The notes under the pieces are model-generated. The model had not been told where the DNA came from. It made no database searches and worked only from the letters and a program-made list of their open reading frames with translations. The translations under genes were made by a program, and so were the position numbers. A stretch of DNA of 64,000 nt from Prolixibacteraceae bacterium (GTDB lineage: Bacteria > Bacteroidota > Bacteroidia > Bacteroidales > Prolixibacteraceae): assembly GCA_023229575.1 (NCBI GenBank), contig JALNYZ010000014.1:1-64000 (forward strand), written 5' to 3'. The number at the start of each line of letters is the position of its first letter. Position 1 is the first letter of the stretch. Shown here in pieces: positions 7,801-15,900 of this stretch.

Positions 7801-8152
7801 CCCTGATCACTTTTTGAAAGAAGCTGTCAATGGTCATGACCGAAAACCGCGAGTAATCGTGGAGTATCAATTTCAGGATATCCTTAGCTTTTTCCCGGAT
7901 TTTTTGTTCACTGCCAACATCCCTTAACAGCTCCAGATACCTTGAATCACTGCCATTCGAAAGATTGCCCAACTCCTTCAGGATTCTATCCTTCATCTCG
8001 GCGGTTGCTTTGTTGGTAAAGGTAACGGCCAGAATATTTCGGTATGATTTTGGTTTGGCAAACAACATTTTAAGGTATTCCCCGACCAGCAGAAAGGTTT
8101 TACCCGATCCTGCTGAAGCCTTGTAAATGTTTAACCCGTTGCTGGCAGCCAT
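4865..8152 (-). CDS. AddA-like UvrD-family helicase with C-terminal PD-(D/E)XK nuclease
   Basis: A 1095-residue superfamily-1A helicase-nuclease. Walker A is ASAGSGKT (K18), SF1 motif Ia is NILAVTFTNKATAEMKDRIL, Walker B is LDEFQDTS, motif III is VVGDVKQSIYRWRNGD, and VFIPFCNW to LLYVAATRAINNLFI are motifs V-VI. The last ~70 residues hold an RPDRVLLRDNSAIVIDYKTG nuclease core (D...D-Y-K), as in AddA and RecB. The protein should process DNA double-strand breaks, normally with an AddB-like PD-(D/E)XK partner; that partner gene is not adjacent here. The neighbours (thioesterase, divergent ECF sigma factor) give no further clue. Start ATG 8152 gives the family-typical N-terminus. Confidence 0.85.
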   Translation of the reverse strand: MAASNGLNIYKASAGSGKTFLLVGEYLKMLFAKPKSYRNILAVTFTNKATAEMKDRILKELGNLSNGSDSRYLELLRDVGSEQKIREKAKDILKLILHDYSRFSVMTIDSFFQKVIRAFAREIRLNASFHTEIDNRQALEEAIDLLFQEIEGNALLMDWMILFLEENLEEGRSWDFRQELLKFGKEVEKEAFKIFGDEFAESLAGKESLSLYVQTIRQVALEADDRLRKIGQEAIELILRSGLTIDQFKGGKNTFVNIFYKLRNGKFEEPTKTVLEAIDRPENWYKKTDTAETKAQIEAVYHGGLNRFLKEAVDSLSVEIPKINSALAILKNIYPFGLLGNITLKIKEVLKENNRVLLSDTGRMIGKIIEGNDTPYIYEKVGLIYHHFMLDEFQDTSVQQWYNFKPLIENALASGYSSLVVGDVKQSIYRWRNGDWNLLANQLVRDLSHQRVKEEVLDKNWRSRKNIVDFNNTLFWSSSAFLDRWFEEETTGDQYNDLHGVISQAYGDPYQICSHPGKPEGHVKITFVDAVEVKYKSGFRELAMVHLIGQLEEVQKSGVKADGITILVRENSEAGMIAKALWERKKSDPQPGCIYDVITSDTLKIGQSQVVRFVVNFFRFFTRNETQKVRAEILYAYYRILKPGRMTEGNELQIDLHGLFDPGALLPDLFKKWLDEDPNAEFVTGILALPLYELAVSIVDHFELGTIVGEKLFLQAFLDMVLEYGRDDFGGIAGFLEWWEASGSNKTLNLTNIQNFIRISSIHQSKGLEYPTVFIPFCNWEVGLNPRKLPYIWSIPEIEPFNYMKMVLLKCDSSLKNSIFSYDYNKEFLYSILDNLNLLYVAATRAINNLFIIMPYKEEIKKPGNVAELVQTLIEHPRLLDSIDQEKYFDFGKFWDSDRKIFEIGSMESIPERELTATNNRPNDPLLLSSSSNRMKIRLHSKDYFQLTGNRQAEKINKGTLMHQIFEKIKTRKDVEDAVSHMVVSGALNFWEGKEIYTKIDELLKEEPYANWFSDRWRVLTERDILRVGESRHRPDRVLLRDNSAIVIDYKTGEKSDKDIRQMKGYLIDLKKMGYTSCEGNIWYLQKNEVVQVDF

Positions 8153-8307
8153 TCTTATTGTTTAAACTGGTTGCGTTAAAATTAGGTATTATGATTGAAC
8201 CTTATGTTACCACACAAGAATTCAAACCATTTTTATTAATTTATCCTCACAAATTGATTATATTAGACTGATTGTAAGGATAGTCAATAAAAACAAAAGG
8301 GTTGGGA

Positions 8308-8336
8308 TGCAACATTTCAATAACGGTTGCGTCTTT
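8308..8336 (+). promoter_or_regulatory. candidate ECF-type promoter of the sigma factor operon
   Basis: TGCAACATTT at 8308-8317 followed after about 12 bases by CGTCTTT at 8330-8336 resembles the GCAAC/CGTC elements often seen in front of autoregulated ECF sigma genes. It lies 32 bases before ATG 8369. The match to an ECF class is from memory. Confidence 0.45.
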
Positions 8337-8368
8337 AAGGTAAAAGATTGAAATCAGGTAACGCAACG

Positions 8369-8929
8369 ATGTACATCAACATTCATCAAGCATTGATCGA
8401 CCGATGCCTTCTAAATGACAAAGAGGCCCAATATAGTCTGTACAAGCTGTATTACAGGTCTATGTACAATACTTCGCTGAGAATTGTCAATAACAGCGAT
8501 GATGCAGAAGATATCATGCAAGAGTCGTTTTTGACAGCATTTCAAAAGCTGGGTACCTATAAAGGGGAAGTTAGTTTCGGAATTTGGCTAAAAAGGATCG
8601 TTGTGAACCGTTCGTTGGATTATTTAAGAAAACGCAAAGTAGCATTTGAAGAGGTAAGTTCAGACCTTCCTGTTTTTGAGGAAGAGCGGGAAAATGAACC
8701 AGCTTTCACCGTAGAAGAGGTAAAGAATGCTATCTCTCAGTTAGCGGATGGTTACCGTACCATACTCTCCTTGCTTCTGCTTGAAGGATATGATCACGAA
8801 GAGGTGAGCGAGATACTGGGGATTAGTAATGTAACCAGTCGAACCCAGTTCTGCCGGGCAAAGCAACTTCTCCGCGAATTACTGATCGACAAAAGAGTAA
8901 AACAAATGACATTTGAACAATATGGATAA
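8369..8929 (+). CDS. ECF RNA polymerase sigma factor
   Basis: A 186-residue sigma-70 family ECF factor. Region 2 contains YRSMYNTSLRIVNNSDDAEDIMQESFLTAFQKL and the melting motif WLKRIVVNRSLDYLRKRK; region 4 is AISQLADGYRTILSLLLLEGYDHEEVSEILGIS with the helix-turn-helix SNVTSRTQFCRAKQLLR. ATG 8369 is preferred over TTG 8348 because the family normally begins shortly before region 2. It overlaps by eight bases a membrane protein that is probably its anti-sigma factor. The candidate promoter upstream would make it autoregulated. Confidence 0.9.
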   Translation: MYINIHQALIDRCLLNDKEAQYSLYKLYYRSMYNTSLRIVNNSDDAEDIMQESFLTAFQKLGTYKGEVSFGIWLKRIVVNRSLDYLRKRKVAFEEVSSDLPVFEEERENEPAFTVEEVKNAISQLADGYRTILSLLLLEGYDHEEVSEILGISNVTSRTQFCRAKQLLRELLIDKRVKQMTFEQYG

Positions 8930-9476
8930 GCTTGATGAATTATTTCAGGATCAACGTGAGGATTTCGATGAAGAGCCAATGGAAGGTCATTTCCAGCGAT
9001 TTGAAGAGAAACTCGAACAATATCACGGGCGCAAAAAAGCAATTTTAAGAAGTTGGCCATTCCTTAAAATCGCCTCGCTGGTGATCATCGTTCTGCTCTC
9101 CGCAAATCTCTTCCTTTATCTGCTCCCAGGCAAATCAGACAAGCTGGACCGGGTAGCCACAAACAGGGAAATGGATGAAACAGCCCGCTTTTACACGGTT
9201 CGGATTACCAGTGGTCTTTCCCAGCTTCAACAGATGGCAGATCAGGGTATCGGGTCTCCTCTGGATCTGGCACAGGTAAAAAAGGAGATGGATGAAATGG
9301 ACCGGTTACACCAGGACTTGCAGAAAGAGTACAGCAACAATCCCAATGACGAACGGGTAATCAATGCCATGATTGAGTATTATCAGACAAAACTCGACAT
9401 TATCAATACGATCAAAACAGATTTAGAAAAGGTAAAATCAATTAAAAATAAAAAAAATGAAAACACAAAGCTTTAA
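8922..9476 (+). CDS. membrane-anchored putative anti-sigma factor
   Basis: A 184-residue protein starting at ATG 8922, inside the sigma gene, which indicates coupling. Residues 1-45 are acidic and cytosolic (DELFQDQREDFDEEPMEGHFQRFEEKL), followed by one membrane helix (FLKIASLVIIVLLSANLFLYLL, about residues 48-69) and a helical, charge-rich extracytoplasmic part with predicted coiled coil. The layout fits an anti-sigma factor of the ECF pair, although it lacks a zinc-binding H-x3-C-x2-C motif. Its last 20 bases overlap the DUF4097-type gene. The function is inferred from position and topology. Confidence 0.6.
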   Translation: MDKLDELFQDQREDFDEEPMEGHFQRFEEKLEQYHGRKKAILRSWPFLKIASLVIIVLLSANLFLYLLPGKSDKLDRVATNREMDETARFYTVRITSGLSQLQQMADQGIGSPLDLAQVKKEMDEMDRLHQDLQKEYSNNPNDERVINAMIEYYQTKLDIINTIKTDLEKVKSIKNKKNENTKL

Positions 9477-10488
9477 ATTTCTCCTTCTTATTCTGCTGGC
9501 AACCAGCTTTCAACTTCATGCCGAGAAAATTTCAAAAAGGATTTACAAAAGCTTTCCCGTCAGCCAGGTAAGCAAATTGGAAATTTCGAATAAATACGGG
9601 AATATTCAGATAGACGATAACCGGAAAGACTCAGTGGTGATAGATGTAGTTGTTTGGGTCGAAGGGACGGGCAGTCGCGCACAAAGAGTATTGGACAACA
9701 TTGAAGTAAATATCAATTCCTCCGGAAATACTGTCTCTGCTTCAACAGAGTTCAGAAATGAGTTCAACAACAACAATCAGAATTTCAGCATTGATTACCT
9801 CGTCTCTGTTCCGGCCGACCGCGACCTGAATGTCTCCCAAAAATATGGTTCAGTCAATATGAACAACCTAACGGGGAAAGGGATTTTTGATATCAAGTAT
9901 GGTGATCTCAGGGCAAAAAACCTTATGTCACCTCAGCTCACCATGGATATTGCCTACAGCAAGGCAACCGTGGAAGCCACCAAGAACCTGAACCTTACCA
10001 TCAGATATTCAAAATTCAATTCAGGTAAAGGTGAAAACCTGACAGTTGATTCAAGATATTCAGGACTGGTTTTGGGTGATTGCAACGATGTTACCCTAGA
10101 TTCAAAATACGATGACTTCAGATTTGGTACTGTCAATAGCCTTATGGCCAATTCAATGTATACCGGATACAAAATCGAGAAGCTTATCTCTACATTGGTC
10201 CTTAACAACGGATATGGAGACTTTAGTATAGGATCAGTTGCTGCAAATTTCAAAAACATAAAGGTTAGCAGTCGCTACGCAAGCATTAAACTTGGAATTG
10301 AATCAGGGGCATCGTATAAACTTGATGGGAATGTCAGGTATTGTGATCTGAAGCATCCATCTGGTAAATTGAACCGTTCCAAAGAGGATACAAGTTATGA
10401 AGTTCATGGGGCCATCGGAGATGCTGAATCTCCCAAATCGACTGTAACCATCGAAAGCAGCTATGGAAATGTGAGCCTGATGCGATAA
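9457..10488 (+). CDS. DUF4097-type exported beta-helical protein
   Basis: A 343-residue secreted or outer-membrane-facing protein with a signal peptide (MKTQSFKFLLLILLATSFQLHAE). The remainder is a series of short repeats around S-K-Y-G-x-I/V (NKYGNIQI, QKYGSVNM, IKYGDLRA, NGYGDFSIG, SSYGNVSL), the signature of the DUF4097 putative adhesin fold, expected to form a right-handed beta helix. Overlap with the preceding gene places it in the sigma/anti-sigma operon, so it is probably the output or the monitored envelope component of that stress circuit. The ligand is unknown. A similar sigma/anti-sigma/DUF4097 order is common in Bacteroidota. Confidence 0.75.
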   Translation: MKTQSFKFLLLILLATSFQLHAEKISKRIYKSFPVSQVSKLEISNKYGNIQIDDNRKDSVVIDVVVWVEGTGSRAQRVLDNIEVNINSSGNTVSASTEFRNEFNNNNQNFSIDYLVSVPADRDLNVSQKYGSVNMNNLTGKGIFDIKYGDLRAKNLMSPQLTMDIAYSKATVEATKNLNLTIRYSKFNSGKGENLTVDSRYSGLVLGDCNDVTLDSKYDDFRFGTVNSLMANSMYTGYKIEKLISTLVLNNGYGDFSIGSVAANFKNIKVSSRYASIKLGIESGASYKLDGNVRYCDLKHPSGKLNRSKEDTSYEVHGAIGDAESPKSTVTIESSYGNVSLMR

Positions 10489-10587
10489 ACTTCTTTCGTC
10501 AATAATTAAAAAAGGATAGGTCATATCAGCAAAATTTGATTAAAACCAAATAGTATATAACTTCGCACATCGATGTGTGAGGTTAAC

Positions 10588-10668
10588 AAAACCGCAACAT
10601 CCTTCCCGAAAAGACAGATACATCTGGATTCTTCGCAGAAATCTGACTTTCGGGGGATTTTGCGGTTT
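10588..10668 (+). terminator. long bulged hairpin between the sigma operon and the thioredoxin gene
   Basis: AAACCGCA (10588-10595) pairs with TGCGGTTT (10661-10668), CCCGAAA (10605-10611) with TTTCGGG (10648-10654), and GACAGAT (10613-10619) with ATCTGAC (10641-10647, one mismatch). T-rich sequence follows the right arm. It may terminate the upstream operon or be a structured leader of the gene at 10702; a mobile palindromic element is also possible. Confidence 0.45.
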
Positions 10669-10701
10669 GTATTTTGTGTTTAATTATTGAATTGGCGAAA
10701 C

Positions 10702-12123
10702 ATGGTCAGACGATCCATCTTATTGATTCTACTCTTGTCCGGGATACTTTTAACCGGACAGAAACCAGTTGCACCATTTAACATACAGTTAAAGATAAAA
10801 GGATTGAAGGATACAACACTCTTTTTGGCTAACTATTACGGCGACAAAATCCTAAAAGTTGATTCAGTCAGTCTGAACCACCAAGGGACAGCGGTGCTTG
10901 TTCGGAATAAAGCCCAAAAAGAGGGCATGTACCTCTTCTACCTGAACGACAAGAACTATTTCGAATTTCTGCTTGGAAATGATCAGCAATTCTCTCTGGA
11001 AGCTGATTTTCACAATAGTGCTCAGAATAGATTTACCGGATCGGCGGAGACAGAGGCCTTTCATGAATATCAAATATTTCTGGGCAGACAAAAATCCAAA
11101 CAAGCTTTGCTTCAAAACAGGATAAAACTCCTTCCTGAAAAAAGCGATTCCTTTAAAATTGTGCAGAAGGAGCTCTCTGAGCTAAATACCACTATGGAGA
11201 GTTACTGGAAGGAGGAGTCGGAAAAATACAAAGGAACCTTTTTGGCCGATTTTTTTCTATCCATGATGATCCCGACAGCAGTGGAGCCAAAAATTACGCT
11301 CTCGGAAAAAAATCCGGATTCAGTTCGCTGGGTGTGCAATTACAACTATCAAAAAGACCACTTCTGGGATAATTTCAATTTTGCCAGGGCAGGATTGATC
11401 CGAACACCAGTCTTTCAGGAAAAACTGAACACCTATTTTAAGAAAATGATCCTGCAGATACCTGATTCATTAATCAATCCGATGATTCAAGTCATTGAAA
11501 AATCGAAGAAGAACGAGGAGGTTTACCACTATGTCTTCCTCTATCTTCTGAACGAATCCAATCAATCTCAAATTATGGGAATGGACAAGGTTTTTGTTGC
11601 CCTATCTGAAAAATATGTACTAAAGGTTCCGAAAACCTGGCTCGACACAAGTGTCGTCACTAAAATCAGGGATAGGGTAAATGCCATCAAACCAAACCTT
11701 ATTGGAAACATTGCCCCTGAATTAAAGCTTCAGGATCCGGAAGGTAATTTTTATAGTTTAAGGCAAATGAACGGACCCTATACCTTGCTGTATTTCTGGG
11801 AGCCGGAGTGCAGTCATTGTCAGAAGACGACTCCAATCCTAAACAAAGATCTTTACCAGGTATTAAAGAACAAGGGAATAGATATCTATGCCGTTCTTAC
11901 GCAGAACAATAAGGAGAAATGGATGAAAGCCATTCAGGAATACAAAATCCAGGAGTGGACAAACGTGTGGGACCCGGGATATAGCTCCAACTTCAGAAAA
12001 TTGTATGATGTGACCAGCACACCTATCATTTATATTCTGGACAAGAATAAGAGAATCATTGCCAAAAGATTGGATGTAGACTCCTCACTCAAATTCCTAA
12101 AGGCGCAACTCAATATCAAATAA
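10702..12123 (+). CDS. TlpA-like thioredoxin-fold protein with DUF4369/DUF5106-type N-terminus
   Basis: A 473-residue exported protein with a signal peptide (LLILLLSGILLTGQK). Residues ~30-120 resemble the DUF4369 beta domain (KGLKDTTLFLANYYGDKILKVDS), a helical middle follows, and residues ~340-473 form a thioredoxin/TlpA domain with IAPELKLQDPEGNFYSLRQM, the active-site C-S-H-C at about 370-373, and the cis-proline loop TSTPIIYILD. It should act as a periplasmic thiol-disulfide reductase. ATG 10702 is preferred to TTG 10687 because it places the arginines directly before the hydrophobic segment. No lipobox is obvious. The partner substrate is unknown. Confidence 0.8.
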   Translation: MVRRSILLILLLSGILLTGQKPVAPFNIQLKIKGLKDTTLFLANYYGDKILKVDSVSLNHQGTAVLVRNKAQKEGMYLFYLNDKNYFEFLLGNDQQFSLEADFHNSAQNRFTGSAETEAFHEYQIFLGRQKSKQALLQNRIKLLPEKSDSFKIVQKELSELNTTMESYWKEESEKYKGTFLADFFLSMMIPTAVEPKITLSEKNPDSVRWVCNYNYQKDHFWDNFNFARAGLIRTPVFQEKLNTYFKKMILQIPDSLINPMIQVIEKSKKNEEVYHYVFLYLLNESNQSQIMGMDKVFVALSEKYVLKVPKTWLDTSVVTKIRDRVNAIKPNLIGNIAPELKLQDPEGNFYSLRQMNGPYTLLYFWEPECSHCQKTTPILNKDLYQVLKNKGIDIYAVLTQNNKEKWMKAIQEYKIQEWTNVWDPGYSSNFRKLYDVTSTPIIYILDKNKRIIAKRLDVDSSLKFLKAQLNIK

Positions 12124-12127
12124 ACTT

Positions 12128-12235
12128 TTAATTCACCACCGCATCCGTTTTGACCTCCCAGTGGTCTGTCCTGAAAAGATTGACAGGCATACCTTCCTTG
12201 TTAAAAAGATTGGGGATGGGCCAGACGTTCAAACC
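12128..12235 (-). pseudogene. C-terminal remnant of a sialate O-acetylesterase-like gene
   Basis: In one minus-strand frame this gap encodes NVWPIPNLFNKEGMPVNLFR followed by TDHW and a stop at 12128-12130. The N-L-F-N-K-E-G-x-P-x-x-x-F-R-T-D-x-W pattern is the usual end of SGNH-type sialate O-acetylesterases. Only about 35 codons remain, and they abut the stop of the response-regulator gene, so the rest of the gene has been deleted. A chance match is possible but unlikely given the length of the pattern. Confidence 0.5.
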
Positions 12236-12921
12236 ATCTTTTCGGTTAAGGCTTTTGCAACAACCTGCGCTTTTGAATGCACATGCAATTTCTCGTAAAT
12301 ATTCTTGATATGGTTTCTTACGGTTTGAGTACTAATAAACAGTTCTACAGCGATTTGCTCATTTGTAATGCCACTAACAATATAGCTGAGTATCTCTTGT
12401 TCGCGTCTGGTCAGGATCGTATTGCGCTCCTTTTCCTTTTTATCCGGCTTAAAAAAGGACAATACCTGTTTGGCTACCATAGGGGTCAATGCTGCCCCAC
12501 CCTCGAATACCTGTTGTATGGCATCCAGGATTTTTTGAGGATTGGTCTTTTTCAGGATATACCCATCCGCCCCATTTTTAATGGCAGTCATGATGTTGTA
12601 TTCATCCTCCAGGATGGTTAGCATTATGATTTTTGCTGTGTTCCATCTGTTTTTAAAAACCTGAATGGCTTCCAGACCTGTCATTCTCGGAAGGTTAATA
12701 TCAAGCATGACCACATCCGTGGCAACATTGTTTTGTATGGCCTCTTCCACAGAACCAAAAGACCATTCCACTTTGTAATCCTTAATGGAAGAGATCAAAA
12801 AGGCCAGACTTTTTCTGAATTCTTCATGGTCTTCAACGATTCCAACAGTGATACACATAGCTGATATTTTACCCGAAGTAACCATTAAATTTTCTGATTG
12901 ACCATAGCCCTTTGGGGTCAT
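12229..12921 (-). CDS. NarL/FixJ-type response regulator
   Basis: A 230-residue response regulator. The receiver domain (VGIVEDHEEF, phospho-acceptor D74 in VVMLDINLPRM, T in IIMLTILEDE, K in YILKKTNP) is joined to a LuxR-type helix-turn-helix (ILTRREQEILSYIVSGITNEQIAVELFISTQTVRNHIKNIYEKL). The start ATG overlaps the stop of the histidine kinase gene as ATGA (12918-12921), so the two are translationally coupled and surely form one two-component system. This supports the long start even though M22 would already begin the receiver domain. Target genes are unknown. Confidence 0.9.
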   Translation of the reverse strand: MTPKGYGQSENLMVTSGKISAMCITVGIVEDHEEFRKSLAFLISSIKDYKVEWSFGSVEEAIQNNVATDVVMLDINLPRMTGLEAIQVFKNRWNTAKIIMLTILEDEYNIMTAIKNGADGYILKKTNPQKILDAIQQVFEGGAALTPMVAKQVLSFFKPDKKEKERNTILTRREQEILSYIVSGITNEQIAVELFISTQTVRNHIKNIYEKLHVHSKAQVVAKALTEKMV

Positions 12922-15900
12922 ATTTTAATTAATAATTGAATAATAGTTCCCTTTCCTGATTGGGATAAGACTGAAAGTTCAATTTTGGACTCTTCGGCCC
13001 TTCTTCGCATGTTGATTAATCCATTACCGTGGGAAACATCATTGTGAAGCTTATTTGCGTCAAATCCAATTCCATCATCCATCAGGCTTATTGAACATGT
13101 AGAACCTTTCACATCAGCAAGGAATGAAACAGTTTTAGCCCCGGAGTGACGAATAATGTTGTGTATAGCCTCCTTCAACAGAAGAAAAGTATCATTTTTG
13201 AGTTCATCCGGCATCAATATTGTCTCATCAGGGGCATTTATTTCTGCATGGTACTGAATCCCATTATCAGTCAGGGTTTCATACAAATGACTGTTTACTT
13301 TGGCCAGTAACCCTTGTAGGGAATCATTTCTGGGTGAAGTCATCCAAATAATATCGGTAATGGATTGCAATGCTGATTGCGTTAGTTCCGCAATTTTCAG
13401 GGACAATCGCTTAAAATCAGATTGTACAGGACCTTCAATTCTTTTAAGGGTATCTGTATAGATAGAGATACTTCCAAGCGTCGATGCGAGATCATCGTGC
13501 AAATCGCGGGAAATTTTCTCTCTCAATATCACTTTTTGTTTGGTGAGCGCAACAGAAATCTGAATTCGTTCTGTTATCAAGTGAACGATTGCCAACAATA
13601 CAATGACAGCAAAGATCGGGATAACATATAACCAGAATGAAGCGGAATAGATAACCAATAAATTCAAGAATGGGAACCCTAAAAAAATGACGCCGATAGC
13701 TCCCTTTCTTATCCAGTTGATGCGGCTCCTACCTCTTATATGGCGCCAGTAATAAATTGCGATGATGATGAAAATAAATGCCGTTTTCAAATATTCCCTT
13801 AGAATTTCGGGATTTTTTACTGTCCGAAGAACCATTTTTCCCATACGGTTGACGAATGCATACCAACCCGATTGTTCCCGTATCAATAATCTACCAGGTT
13901 GTAAATTTTCAACCTTTACTTCACTCTTTGGATATGGAAATTTGATGATGGCAAAATATTCAATTCCGTCCATGATGGGAAATATTGCCTCTTTGGTTGA
14001 GATGGATGCATAGCCCCCTCCCCCACTGATTTCCTGAAAACTTTCTAGCGTCTCCCTCCTTGTTATACGATCCTTTGAATAGAGATAAATCTTGGCACCT
14101 ATGGCATCGCGGTTGGAATGAACCCCTTCCAGCTTCAGTTTTAATGTTTGTGTGTTTTTGCTCTGATTCATAAACACTTTGCTGCTGCCACCCAAAAAAT
14201 TGCCAACATATAGGTCAATATTTCCATCATTGTCTAAATCGCCAACGGCTGAACCAGTAGAATAGCCACTCATGTCAGCGCCAAAATCCGATGTTACATC
14301 TTTGAAAAACAGACCGCTAACGTTTTTATACAAAACGTTTGTACCCACATTGCTAAGGTAAAGATCCTGGTAGCCATCATTATCAAAATCGGCAAATACA
14401 CCTCCATTCGACAAGAAAATATTCTTTTCCAGGTAATTGTTCGTAACATCCCTGAAATTGCCTTTCCCATTGTTAAGGTAGATTTTGTTCTCTTCATTTT
14501 TATTGGCAATGAAAAGATCCGGAAACCCGTCATTGTTAATGTCTGCGAATGTAGTTCCATTGCTTTTTACCGGCATGGCCTTGCACAAATCGGTACCGTT
14601 GGTAATGTCCCTGAATGTTATCCTGCCCTTTTTAGTTTCATTCAAATAAACCCTATTCCTATCATACCAAAAAGTAACACACAGATCAGGCAATCCATCT
14701 TCGTTAATATCACTGAAAGCCGCACATGATCCCCCGGAAGCCGTCTCTAACCCCGCACTTAAAGTAATATCTGTAAAATGGCCTGTTCCATCATTTTTAA
14801 ATAATTTATTGGATCCATTCTCACTTGTAACATACAGATCAGCATTACCGTCCAAATCAACATCAGCGAAGGCAGCGGCAGTCGATCGCTCAAAATTATC
14901 ACAGGCACGATTGGGTTGAAATGAGACGTCCCTGAACAACCCGCTTCCATTGTTTATCAGTAATTTATTTTTTGAATTGAGGTAGCAGATATAAATATCT
15001 TCATCACCATCATTGTCGATATCAGCAACTGTTACGCCTAATTTTAATTCGGCATAACTCGATTCACTCTTCGAGTCAAATGTTCCTTCGGATTTTCGAA
15101 GGAATCCTTCTTCCCTGAAAAAAATCTCCTTAGCAGAATCTGCTTCTGATTTAAATTTATTAATATACAATCGATTGTAATCCGAAATACAGACAGAAAA
15201 GATATCAATCTTTCCGTCTCCGTTAAAATCCTCGAGCGCGACGCCATACTCATTGTCCAAATCAATGCTGAAATTGGTCAGTTTAAAGGAGGAAAATCCT
15301 GGATTACCTTGATCAAACGGAGGTAAATTCCTTTTGCCTGAATACAAAAGAACCCCCTTGGTTCCAGCGATCCAAACATCTTCATTCCCGGCAAATGACA
15401 AATCTGAAAGTTGAAATTTTTCTTTTAATGACAGATCTTCCAATCCATCGGCGCGAATCCTTAAAATTTTTGATTGTGAACCTATCAGCCAGATCTCATT
15501 TTTTGGGGAGACAAATATTTTCTCGGAATCTCTCAACTTTTCATTGGTCATCATACACTTGGAATGCATCCCATCAAATACAATGATCTCATTCTGACAC
15601 AACGCGTACCCTTTTTTTTGGTCGACTACTACAAAATCATTTACATTTTTGTCTTCAAGCAACTGCCTGTATTTCGTTCCATTGAAGAAAAACAACTTAC
15701 CCTTATTGGTTAATATCCAAAAATTATGACTATCGATTCCTATAATCTTTTTGATAATCGCTTTTTCAGGAGCAAGTTCAATTTTTACATACTTCCCTTT
15801 TTCATAAACAGCCACTTCCGAAGAACTACACATAAATGCAATATTCGTCTTCGATACATAAAAAGCGAAAATTGAAACGCCAAAAGGACCAACCATGCTT

